A stretch of 8,711 bases of DNA from Chitinophagaceae bacterium (GCA_947447815.1 CANFLJ010000063.1:1-8711), one strand, 5' to 3'; counted from the first letter of the stretch, positions 1 to 6,664 are shown. Notes: a model not told the origin generated them from the sequence alone. A program made the numbers and translations.

Positions 1-546
1 AAGCTAATGGCCGAGAGCAAACAACTGATGATTGAAGCATCCGAACAATACTGCAAGATGAGTTTTAGAAACAGGTGTATTATTACCGGTAGCAATGGTA
101 TTATTCATTTATCCGTTCCATTGAAAAATGGCAGACAACAAAGAACGTTTATCAGGGATGTACAAATTGACAATTCTGTAAAATGGCAAAATCAGCACTG
201 GAGGAGTATTGAATCCTGCTATGCGAGAGCTCCTTTTTACGAATATTATGAGATGAAGTTTCAGGGATTATTTCAAAAAGAGTATGCATTTCTTTTCGAT
301 TTCAATCAAACTATTCTGGACACTTTGTTATCAATTTATAAATCGACAACGCATATTACTTTAAACGAAAAATATGCTAAAGAATATGAAGGAATAGGTG
401 ATTTCAGAAATACTTTCCTTCCTAAAAACTATACAGAATACCCAAACACAATTTCTGCCTACACGCAGGTATTTGAAGATAAAACAGGCCCATTACCAAA
501 CTTGAGTATTGTAGATTACTTATGTTGTGCTGGCGTAAAATTATAG
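1..546 (+). CDS. WbqC-like family protein, 5' end cut by window edge
   Basis: The frame is open from base 1 (Lys-Leu) and ends at TAG 544-546. The visible 181 residues lack the usual N-terminus, so the ATG at 7 is probably internal and the true start lies upstream. Family signs are an Glu-x-Tyr-x-Lys then Arg-Asn-Arg block (bases about 43-75), a Trp-x-x-x-His-Trp-Arg-Ser-Ile block followed by Ala-Pro-Phe-Tyr (about 184-240), and a closing Leu-Ser-Ile-Val-Asp-Tyr-Leu segment. WbqC-like proteins are small cytoplasmic proteins of poorly known biochemistry, named from an O-antigen locus. In many Bacteroidota they follow signal peptidase I genes, so lepB could lie just outside the window; that is inference. 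The stop sits one base from the stop of the opposing DUF4397 gene, with no terminator between. Family call is fairly sure; function is not. Confidence 0.85.
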   Translation, partial: KLMAESKQLMIEASEQYCKMSFRNRCIITGSNGIIHLSVPLKNGRQQRTFIRDVQIDNSVKWQNQHWRSIESCYARAPFYEYYEMKFQGLFQKEYAFLFDFNQTILDTLLSIYKSTTHITLNEKYAKEYEGIGDFRNTFLPKNYTEYPNTISAYTQVFEDKTGPLPNLSIVDYLCCAGVKL

Positions 547-547
547 A

Positions 548-1339
548 TTAGTTATGCTGATAAGTATCTGGATAGATGTTTCTTAAAGCAACATCGGGCA
601 GCATACTGGAAGGAGTCAACAGTACAATTGAATATATTTTACCTGGTTTAAACACCACACTATCGCGTGATTTAAGCGTAGAAGAATCGTTGTACACTTT
701 TATTTTATAAGTACCAGCGCTTACTTCTTTAAAATTAGCGTAGCTGGAATAAGTTTCATGATCCAGGAAATTTCTGGTATAGTATGTAGTTTCATCATAA
801 CCAGGATTATATACTCTTGTATTAGTATAATCGAAATAAGCCTGTGTTCTGAAATCCAGCAAACGAATCTTTGCATTATTGATACCACTCGGTACATTAA
901 TATCATCTCTTACCACACTCAATTTCCACTCATACCCTACTCTATAAAAGAAACAGGAATAATAATAACCACCAATCAAATCGACCTGTTTGGATAATAC
1001 TGTACTAGTTGTGGTATCCGGATAATAAAGAATAATGGTATTTGCTCCTTTATTACAAATAATGTATTTAGAGGAAGGATAGTATTTAGCAATCGTTGTA
1101 GTATTGCCATTCAGCTTAACCGTAACCTTAGTATTACCATAATCCATAACGGTATAAAACTTGATACGCGGATAATCTGTAAGTGTATCATTGTTTAATG
1201 GATTTGTATTATTAGTAGTTCCACCTGTATTTGTAGAACTATCGTTTGTAGTAACTACCTTATTGCAACTGATTAATATCAATGATAAGATGCAAACCTG
1301 TAGAATTCTATTGATTAAATGTTTATGTATTTTATGCAT
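548..1339 (-). CDS. DUF4397 domain lipoprotein
   Basis: This 263-residue protein starts at ATG 1337-1339. A basic N-terminus and hydrophobic stretch end in the lipobox Leu-Ile-Ser-Cys, with Cys25 as the predicted lipidated residue, so it should be exported and membrane anchored. A Thr/Asn/Gly-rich linker covers residues 30-55. The rest reads as two related beta-rich modules, about 57-144 and 156-242. The second carries the DUF4397 signature: Ala-Lys-Ile-Arg-Leu-Leu-Asp start, Ser-Ala-Gly-Thr-Tyr-Lys-Ile (207-213), and Lys-Pro-Gly-Lys-Ile-Tyr-Ser-Ile-Val-Leu (231-240). DUF4397 proteins are surface or periplasmic and mostly uncharacterised; a structural or binding role is inference. It lies 11 bp behind the PKD lipoprotein gene, so is probably last in the operon. 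No Shine-Dalgarno sequence precedes the start. No terminator is visible after its stop. Confidence 0.88.
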   Translation of the reverse strand: MHKIHKHLINRILQVCILSLILISCNKVVTTNDSSTNTGGTTNNTNPLNNDTLTDYPRIKFYTVMDYGNTKVTVKLNGNTTTIAKYYPSSKYIICNKGANTIILYYPDTTTSTVLSKQVDLIGGYYYSCFFYRVGYEWKLSVVRDDINVPSGINNAKIRLLDFRTQAYFDYTNTRVYNPGYDETTYYTRNFLDHETYSSYANFKEVSAGTYKIKVYNDSSTLKSRDSVVFKPGKIYSIVLLTPSSMLPDVALRNIYPDTYQHN

Positions 1340-1350
1340 AATTTATTCGG

Positions 1351-2643
1351 CTATAAAGAAGGAACAAATATTTTTTTCTGAATAATACTGGAACAGTTAT
1401 TGGTCGTTTTTATACCATAAAGTACGTTATATGTTCTGGCAACTGTATCTTTCACATATGTATGCGTAGTATTTGCAACGTGCCCCTGTACTCCATCATC
1501 ATAATTCCAGAAGAAATATTGTAATGTAGTAGATCGGGTAATGGTACTATCATAAAAGTTAAATGTATTTCCGGCAGCATTTACTGTATAATAGAAGTTG
1601 GCTGTAGGAAAATTATTAATACCAAAGGCTTTTACAACTTTACTGCAAGTAATTGAACTATTACTGATGGTTAATTTCACCAGAAAATTGGAAGCAGAAG
1701 TATATTGTTTGATAGCTGAGGCTCCTATTGTAGTTGTATTATCACCAAAATCCCAATTGTATGTTGCACCAGCAGGAGCGCCTGTTACCAATGCACCAAA
1801 GTTGAATGTTTCCAATCCTGGTCCACAAGAATCTGTTTGATTATAATTGATAGTACAAGAAGGAGTTGCTGGTATTCCTATTATATTAACTGCATGAGAA
1901 ATAGTATCCTTACAGCCGGAGCTATCACCAGTAGCAGTTAATAATATTCTATAGACTTTGTCTGTTGAACTGGAAGGATAAGTATGCGTAGGACTATAAT
2001 CAGTAGAAGTAGTACCATCACCAAGATCCCAGGCAACCTTAAAGTTTACTGTAGAGCTTGTTTGATTTACTAGTGCTACATAATTAGGATTAGAACTATT
2101 TGGTTGAGTTATATAAAAACTTGCAGCAGGTTTTACAAAGGAACCATATGCTTTAATGGTAGTATCTTTTGTTATAATCTGCGAATTGTAAGTTGCCTGT
2201 ACTACTACTTTGTAAGAATTAGGATAAAGATATTTGTATCCAGAAACCGTACTGGTATATTTTATAGTTCCATCTCCAACATACCAGGTATAAGTTGCAT
2301 TTGCTGGAATATTAACCCCTGTAGCTATAAAATCAAAGGTTTCTCCAGTAGCAGAACAAGGAGTTGTTTTATTTATAGTGATTATAATACGAGGCGTTTT
2401 AGAAGTGGTCGTATCTTTTTTGGTAGTATCTACCGGGAGTGGCACCCCTGCCTGACCTGCTGAATAAGGTGTAGCAGCAGGATTGTTGGTGCTAGGTCCA
2501 TTACTACCAGAACCTGTTCCACTGCCCGAACCGGAACCAGAACCTGTTCCTGAAGTGTTAGAATTGTATTGCACAGACTTACTACAATGCTGTAATAATG
2601 GCACCATTGCAAGAAACAATACTATTTTAAGAGCAGTTTTCAT
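1351..2643 (-). CDS. PKD-repeat lipoprotein
   Basis: This 430-residue exported protein starts at ATG 2641-2643. The signal peptide ends at Leu-Gln-His-Cys (Cys20), an atypical lipobox with His at -1, so lipidation is likely but less secure than for the neighbouring lipoprotein. Residues 30-50 are a Gly/Ser/Thr linker, followed by a Pro/Thr-rich stretch to about 83. Four PKD-like beta-sandwich repeats follow, marked by Trp-Tyr-Val-Gly-Asp-Gly (120-125), Trp-Asp-Leu-Gly-Asp-Gly (205-210), Trp-Asp-Phe-Gly-Asp-Asn (297-302) and Trp-Asn-Tyr-Asp-Asp-Gly (379-384), each followed by the usual His-Thr-Tyr or similar strand in most copies. PKD domains usually mediate protein-protein or protein-glycan contacts outside the cell. 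There is no catalytic domain and no recognisable type IX sorting domain; the chain ends right after repeat 4. It sits 40 bp behind the CpeT-like gene and 11 bp ahead of the DUF4397 gene. Confidence 0.88.
   Translation of the reverse strand: MKTALKIVLFLAMVPLLQHCSKSVQYNSNTSGTGSGSGSGSGTGSGSNGPSTNNPAATPYSAGQAGVPLPVDTTKKDTTTSKTPRIIITINKTTPCSATGETFDFIATGVNIPANATYTWYVGDGTIKYTSTVSGYKYLYPNSYKVVVQATYNSQIITKDTTIKAYGSFVKPAASFYITQPNSSNPNYVALVNQTSSTVNFKVAWDLGDGTTSTDYSPTHTYPSSSTDKVYRILLTATGDSSGCKDTISHAVNIIGIPATPSCTINYNQTDSCGPGLETFNFGALVTGAPAGATYNWDFGDNTTTIGASAIKQYTSASNFLVKLTISNSSITCSKVVKAFGINNFPTANFYYTVNAAGNTFNFYDSTITRSTTLQYFFWNYDDGVQGHVANTTHTYVKDTVARTYNVLYGIKTTNNCSSIIQKKIFVPSL
2500..2553 (-). repeat. Gly/Ser-coding low-complexity repeat
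   Basis: This segment encodes the Gly-Ser-Thr linker of the PKD lipoprotein (residues 31-48). It contains an exact 15-bp direct repeat, ACCAGAACCTGTTCC on the plus strand, at 2506-2520 and 2536-2550, a 30-bp offset or ten codons. Such in-frame repeats can expand or contract by slippage and change linker length without breaking the frame. Confidence 0.75.
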
Positions 2644-2683
2644 ATTTATTAAGTACCTTCTGTTTATTCAAAAATGTGATTAA

Positions 2684-3337
2684 TTAATATCTATTCAACC
2701 GATATGATTCCAGTTTATCAAAATGATATCCACCCATTGTGGCACCCCAAGCCTGTTTATCCGCTTTATCAAATCCTCTATCCCAGCTAATCAACATATC
2801 TGTCTCAATGGTTACTTCTGTAGTGGCATAACTAGCTCCTCTTAGCAAACTTTCACACCCATTACCAGCTGTTCCGCCTACAAATTTATCCCCTTTCTTA
2901 TGAAGATATACGTCGCACCCAGCCTTATAAACGAGAGAATCGGTAGTAATATTGCTTAAAGAAACTGCATTTGACAGTTTGGTGGCGTATTGTAACGGGT
3001 TTTTAAGTAAATAAATTTTGCTCTCAATGGTGCTATCATTCAATAAAAAGACATGGTATACTCTTTGTCTATATGGTTTATCCTCTTTACTGGCAATTGA
3101 TTGTTCTACATATAACCAATATCCATCTTTATCTTTTTCCCAGATACGAATCATCTTTAAATGAATATCGTAATAATTAGCAGTGTCTGATAAATGCTGT
3201 TTGCTACTACTAAAACTGCCAGACATCCAAGATACCAACTTATTTAAATCGCTTAGTGTTAGTTTCTGAGCTTTAATGCCTGATACAGTACATAACAATA
3301 ATATTGAAAGTATCCCCTTCCTAAATTTAATTCCCAT
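2684..3337 (-). CDS. Exported CpcT/CpeT-family protein
   Basis: This 217-residue protein starts at ATG 3335-3337. A signal peptide is visible: basic residues, hydrophobic core 8-18, and a likely signal peptidase I site after Ile-Lys-Ala (residue 23). The mature part matches the CpcT/CpeT phycobiliprotein lyase family: Met-Ser-Gly-Ser-Phe-Ser-Ser (38-44), Trp-Leu-Tyr-Val-Glu-Gln (74-79), Pro-Tyr-Arg-Gln-Arg-Val-Tyr (88-94), Gly-Cys-Asp-Val (140-143), a second Cys at 161, Ser-Trp-Asp-Arg-Gly-Phe-Asp (184-190) and Gly-Gly-Tyr-His-Phe-Asp-Lys (202-208). Cyanobacterial members attach bilins to phycobiliproteins in the cytoplasm. This host shows no sign of phycobilisomes and the protein is exported, so bilin attachment should not be assumed; the calyx-like fold may bind another small hydrophobic ligand (inference). 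Cys141 and Cys161 could form a disulfide. It lies 15 bp behind the glycosyltransferase gene. Confidence 0.85.
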   Translation of the reverse strand: MGIKFRKGILSILLLCTVSGIKAQKLTLSDLNKLVSWMSGSFSSSKQHLSDTANYYDIHLKMIRIWEKDKDGYWLYVEQSIASKEDKPYRQRVYHVFLLNDSTIESKIYLLKNPLQYATKLSNAVSLSNITTDSLVYKAGCDVYLHKKGDKFVGGTAGNGCESLLRGASYATTEVTIETDMLISWDRGFDKADKQAWGATMGGYHFDKLESYRLNRY

Positions 3338-3352
3338 AATTATATAATGAAT

Positions 3353-4108
3353 TTAATTAACAGTTGTTGCAGTTGACAACTTCCTGGTGTATGGATTCAC
3401 CCAACTCTGTCTTTGTATTTTCAGCACCCCTAAAATACCTTCCAGAATGATGCCTTTAGACATTTTACTAATCCCTATTTTTCTATCCTGAAAAGTAATA
3501 GGCACTTCAACGATTTTAAAACCCAGTTTCCAGGCAATGAACTTCATTCCTATCTGGAATGCATATCCAACAAATGTAACTTGTGAAAAATCAAAAGCTG
3601 CCAGCACTTCTCTTTTGTAACAGACAAAGCCTGCAGTTGGATCTTTTACTGGTAACCATGTAATTATCTTAGTGTAGATGGCACCACCTTTAGAATAAAT
3701 ATGACGATCGAGAGGCCAGTTTAGTACGCTTCCTCCTTTTACATATCTACTTCCTACAGCCACATCTCCTTTACCATTTTTACATGCTTCATATAATCTT
3801 TCCAGATCATTCGGATTATGTGAGAAGTCAGCATCCATTTCGAAAATATACTGATAGCCTTTATTTAAAGCCCAATTGAAGCCATATATATAAGCCGTAC
3901 CCAAACCAAGTTTGCCGCTTCGTTCTTCTAAAAATAATTGTTGTGGGTATTCCAGCATCAGCCTTTCTACAATCTTACCAGTTCCATCAGGCGAACCATC
4001 ATCTACTATCAGTATATGATAATCCTGTTGCAAAGAAAACACAGCGGTAATAATCGCTTCAATGTTTTCTTTTTCATTATAGGTCGGTATGATCACTAAC
4101 TTTTCCAA
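3353..4108 (-). CDS. Polyprenol-phosphate mannosyltransferase-like GT2 glycosyltransferase
   Basis: This 251-residue GT-A fold enzyme resembles dolichol/polyprenol-phosphate mannosyltransferases, which move mannose from GDP-mannose to a polyprenyl phosphate at the inner membrane face. Motifs in order: Pro-Thr-Tyr-Asn-Glu-Lys-Glu-Asn (8-15), Val-Asp-Asp-Gly-Ser-Pro-Asp-Gly-Thr (35-43), the metal-binding Asp-Ala-Asp (92-94) then Phe-Ser-His-Asn-Pro, Gly-Ser-Arg-Tyr-Val-Lys-Gly-Gly (119-126), and Gln-Asp-Arg-x-x-Gly-x-Ser-Lys-Met (207-216). There is no C-terminal membrane domain, as in the short soluble class. The start is TTG at 4106-4108: five codons upstream an in-frame TAA blocks extension, and the next ATG would delete the nucleotide-binding motif. 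The donor sugar cannot be read from sequence. It heads the four-gene cluster, 79 bp behind the exonuclease gene, so may have its own promoter. Confidence 0.9.
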   Translation of the reverse strand: MEKLVIIPTYNEKENIEAIITAVFSLQQDYHILIVDDGSPDGTGKIVERLMLEYPQQLFLEERSGKLGLGTAYIYGFNWALNKGYQYIFEMDADFSHNPNDLERLYEACKNGKGDVAVGSRYVKGGSVLNWPLDRHIYSKGGAIYTKIITWLPVKDPTAGFVCYKREVLAAFDFSQVTFVGYAFQIGMKFIAWKLGFKIVEVPITFQDRKIGISKMSKGIILEGILGVLKIQRQSWVNPYTRKLSTATTVN

Positions 4109-4187
4109 GCTTGCTATAGTGTGTTATTTTTACAAATTAAACTAAAACTTTATTCTGATTATATTAAAAATTATTAACAAATTGGGA

Positions 4188-4958
4188 TTACCCTTTTTTT
4201 AACATATATCGTTGATACATTTCCTGCAGTTTCTGTTTGGTGTTTAACGAGAAATCTCCTCTCATCATCCAGTCGTAATACGGTAATTCTTCTTTAAATA
4301 CCTGCGTTACAGGTTTGCCTTTATGTTTACCAAAATTGAATACCTCAACACCTTTTTCTTTTACAAATCTTCTGGAAAAATCCACAATATCTTCCTCCCC
4401 TATTACCTTAATAATACTATCTACGGTATTGCCTAATTGGCTATATTTATTTACCTGAGCATCAAAAACCTCCCAGGTTGCAATGGCATCCGCTTCTGCA
4501 CTATGCGCATCTTCTAAAGGCTTGTCGCAATAAAACTTATAAGCCGCTGACAAAGTTCTTTGCTCCATCATGTGGTATATACGTTGTACATCAACTAGTT
4601 TTCTACCATCTATCGAAAAATCCAACCCTACTCTCAAAAACTCTTCTACAAGAATAGGTACATCAAAACGGTTGCTATTAAATCCAGCAAGGTCTGCATT
4701 ATCCAGAAATTGTTTAATTTCATTTGCTACTTGTCTGAAAGTGGGCGCATCTTTTACCATGTCATCAGTAATGCCATGTATAGCCGAAGCGCCTGCAGGA
4801 ATAGGCATTTCAGGGTTAATTAGTTTACGCTTAATCTGTTTTGTACCATCCGGCATAATCTTCACTATTGCAATCTCTACTATTCTATCTGTACTTAGAC
4901 TAATACCGGTTGTTTCTAAATCGAAAAAAGCAAGCGGCTTTGATAACTGTATGTTCAT
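4188..4958 (-). CDS. DnaQ-like DEDDh 3'-5' exonuclease with ExoX-like C-terminal domain
   Basis: This 256-residue protein starts at ATG 4956-4958. Residues 8-170 form an RNase H-like exonuclease domain with all catalytic residues: Asp13 and Glu15 in Phe-Asp-Leu-Glu-Thr-Thr-Gly, Asp99 in Asn-Ser-Asn-Arg-Phe-Asp-Val, and His152 plus Asp157 in Asp-Ala-His-Ser-Ala-Glu-Ala-Asp, which defines the DEDDh class. Residues about 205-245 (Phe-Asn-Phe-Gly-Lys-His-Lys-Gly-Lys, then Tyr-Asp-Trp-Met) match the small C-terminal domain found in exodeoxyribonuclease X-like proteins. It probably trims DNA 3' ends in repair or proofreading; it may be annotated as a polymerase III epsilon-like subunit, but no polymerase contact is visible. 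The start lies 7 bp after the Mpl-type ligase stop, so the two are probably co-transcribed. Confidence 0.9.
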   Translation of the reverse strand: MNIQLSKPLAFFDLETTGISLSTDRIVEIAIVKIMPDGTKQIKRKLINPEMPIPAGASAIHGITDDMVKDAPTFRQVANEIKQFLDNADLAGFNSNRFDVPILVEEFLRVGLDFSIDGRKLVDVQRIYHMMEQRTLSAAYKFYCDKPLEDAHSAEADAIATWEVFDAQVNKYSQLGNTVDSIIKVIGEEDIVDFSRRFVKEKGVEVFNFGKHKGKPVTQVFKEELPYYDWMMRGDFSLNTKQKLQEMYQRYMLKKG

Positions 4959-4965
4959 CTGTAAT

Positions 4966-6330
4966 TTATTTACTAGTTAATTGGTTGGCAAAAGTCTTGA
5001 TATCTATACCATCATAGTTGCCACTACTCATGAATAGTAAAACAGTGTTTTGAAGATTTAAAGATAGTAACCAGTTTTCAAGAGTGGTTCTATCATTGAT
5101 TACTTCCAGATCATCCTGATTAAAATGTTGCTTTACTTCCTCCAAAGACAAAGATTTAAGTCGTTTGATTTCTAAAGCATGATTGGAGTAATACACCACG
5201 GCTTTATCGGCGTCCTTCATGGCCCCATCATATTCCTTTAAAAATGCTGCGCTAAGACTACTATATGTATGAAGCTCGAATAAAGCTACTATTATCTTGT
5301 CAGGAAATTGATTTCTTACTGCTTCCAATGTTGCTTTTAACTTACTAGGAGCATGAGCAAAGTCTCTGTAAATAATGGTTTGAGCATTGCCAGCAATCTT
5401 CTCTAATCTTAATGATGCTCCTTTAAAATTTGCTATTGAATGTAAGAACTTTTCAGCAGAGATTCCTTGAGTAGTACAGGCATAATAAGCTGCATAAAGA
5501 TTCAATAGATTGTGGTTGCCAAACACTTTCAACTCAACTGTAGTTCTATCTATGGTAACCTTTGTTATGCCATCAATTATAGTATGCTCAGGAACGCCAT
5601 AAGGAATATATTTAATATCATCTCGCTTACAGCTTTTTACCAGATTATCTAATTCCGAATCCGTTTCGTTATAGATAAGAATACCTCCTTTTTCTATCAT
5701 CCCTATGAAAATAGTGAATTGCTCTTTATAGAATTCGTAGGTAGGAAAAACATTGATATGGTCCCATGCAATACCTGTAAGAATTGCTACCTGCGGAAAT
5801 AAAAAGTGGAACTTAGGTCTTTTTTCTAAAGCACTGGCAGGATACTCATCGCCTTCGCAAATAATCACCGGCGCATCTGTAATATCTACCGACTGACTAA
5901 ACCCTTCCAGTTTAGCCCCAACCATGTAATCGAATTTCAGCTTACATTCCTGTAATACATGCATTATCATAGAAGTGGTAGTCGTTTTACCATGACTTCC
6001 ACCTACAACAATTCTTGTTTTATCGATACTTTCTTTGTAGATATACTCAGGGAAAGAATAGATATTTAACCCTAATTCCTTTGCCTTTATCAATTCAGGA
6101 TTATCATCTTTTGCATGCATCCCCAATATTACTGCATACAAATCCGGGGTAATATTGTTAGCATTCCAGCCAATGATTGCAGGAAATATATTATGCTGTA
6201 ATAGATTGGATTTTGCTGGTTCGAATATTTCATCATCAGAACCTGTTATCAGATAACCTTTTTTATGAAGTGCAATTGCCAGTTGGTGCATTACACTTCC
6301 TCCTATGGATATAAAATGTATTTTTTTCAC
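4966..6330 (-). CDS. mpl: Mpl-type Mur ligase (UDP-MurNAc:peptide ligase)
   Basis: This 454-residue Mur ligase has the three usual domains. The N-terminal Rossmann part opens with His-Phe-Ile-Ser-Ile-Gly-Gly-Ser (5-12). The central ATPase part has the P-loop Gly-Ser-His-Gly-Lys-Thr-Thr-Thr-Thr (111-119), Glu-Gly-Asp-Glu (159-162), Trp-Asp-His-Ile-Asn-Val-Phe (189-195) and Gly-Asn-His-Asn (271-274). The C-terminal part carries Arg-Leu-Glu (308-310) and Asp-Phe-Ala-His-Ala-Pro-Ser-Lys (323-330). The Asp-Phe-Ala-His block separates Mpl from MurC. Mpl joins recycled L-Ala-gamma-D-Glu-meso-DAP to UDP-MurNAc in the cytoplasm; that exact substrate is family knowledge, not shown here. The start is GTG 6328-6330; an in-frame TGA seven codons upstream leaves no other start. 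GTG overlaps the stop of a doubtful 77-codon frame in a GTGA quartet. The exonuclease follows after 7 bp. Confidence 0.87.
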   Translation of the reverse strand: MKKIHFISIGGSVMHQLAIALHKKGYLITGSDDEIFEPAKSNLLQHNIFPAIIGWNANNITPDLYAVILGMHAKDDNPELIKAKELGLNIYSFPEYIYKESIDKTRIVVGGSHGKTTTTSMIMHVLQECKLKFDYMVGAKLEGFSQSVDITDAPVIICEGDEYPASALEKRPKFHFLFPQVAILTGIAWDHINVFPTYEFYKEQFTIFIGMIEKGGILIYNETDSELDNLVKSCKRDDIKYIPYGVPEHTIIDGITKVTIDRTTVELKVFGNHNLLNLYAAYYACTTQGISAEKFLHSIANFKGASLRLEKIAGNAQTIIYRDFAHAPSKLKATLEAVRNQFPDKIIVALFELHTYSSLSAAFLKEYDGAMKDADKAVVYYSNHALEIKRLKSLSLEEVKQHFNQDDLEVINDRTTLENWLLSLNLQNTVLLFMSSGNYDGIDIKTFANQLTSK

Positions 6331-6560
6331 ATGGTAAAGAAAACCCTTTCAAAAACTATTAGCAAGAATATGGATAACTTTTGCAAAGTGATGAATGCTA
6401 ATAACTTTCTGTGGAATGCATAGAGTTCATCTTCGTTGGGTGCGCAAGAGAGGAGGATCGTGAACAGTGAGGATACATCGTGAGTCGTGATGAATACTTC
6501 GTGAGTCGTGAGAATAATAATACATAATACCACGATTGCCAAGATGACAGGGAGTTGCAT
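6327..6560 (-). CDS. Doubtful small ORF with two hydrophobic segments
   Basis: This open frame of 77 codons starts at ATG 6558-6560 and ends in a TGA that overlaps the Mpl-type GTG start. I recognise no family. The peptide has hydrophobic stretches at about residues 3-17 and 59-70, which could suit a tiny membrane protein, but residues 18-29 are only the translation of the local tandem repeat (Thr-Thr-His-Glu-Val, then Thr-Thr-His-Asp-Val). The GTGA overlap with the next gene is the sole argument for a real, coupled gene. The repeat, the lack of a domain and the general AT-rich context argue that it is a chance frame in an intergenic spacer. Confidence 0.2.
   Translation of the reverse strand: MQLPVILAIVVLCIIILTTHEVFITTHDVSSLFTILLSCAPNEDELYAFHRKLLAFITLQKLSIFLLIVFERVFFTM
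6458..6511. repeat. Short tandem repeat, core TCGTGAGTCGTGA, 21-bp period
   Basis: The 13-base core occurs exactly at 6478-6490 and 6499-6511, each preceded by TAC plus one base, giving a 21-bp period. A degenerate third copy, TCGTGAACAGTGA, lies at 6458-6470. The core is itself an internal repeat of TCGTGA-type hexamers. From memory, GTGAGTCGTGA-like repeats are scattered in intergenic DNA of several Bacteroidota; this was not checked. It lies upstream of the Mpl-type gene, in the otherwise gene-poor stretch 6331-6752. Confidence 0.7.
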
Positions 6561-6664
6561 TACTTATTATTTAATACCAATAAAGAGGCTGAGTTAGCTG
6601 CAAGCAAGTTCTAAAAAATGTACTTTAAAACATAGCTATTATAGTCAGATAAGATAAAAGACAT
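6561..6664. other. Intergenic spacer with nothing recognisable
   Basis: Together with 6331-6560 and 6692-6752 this makes up the 422-bp gap between the Mpl-type and FKBP genes. I find no tRNA, small RNA family or credible reading frame in it. The only supported elements in the gap are the tandem repeat near 6458-6511 and the terminator at 6665-6691. A promoter for the Mpl-type operon must lie here or in the doubtful ORF, but no match to the Bacteroidota TTG / TAnnTTTG pattern with good spacing stood out. Confidence 0.5.

Noticed and set aside
758..2683. Several open frames of 60-119 codons on the plus strand and other frames across the two lipoprotein genes.
   Set aside because: They lie inside convincing genes with signal peptides and domains, are rich in Cys, Ile, Tyr or Pro-Glu repeats expected of antisense reading, and match no family.
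4133..4140. TTAATTTG on the minus strand as a -7 element for the glycosyltransferase gene.
   Set aside because: No TTG or TTTG lies 17-23 bases upstream; the nearest is about 37 bases away.
4188..4203. Run of seven A then GGG on the minus strand at the exonuclease 3' end as a programmed frameshift site.
   Set aside because: The stop codon follows at once and the product is already of complete length, so a shift would gain nothing evident.
6350..6387. TTTG plus a TA-rich TTTTTG element upstream of the Mpl-type GTG start as a promoter.
   Set aside because: The -7 box has one extra base and the gap of about 25 bases is too long for the usual spacing.
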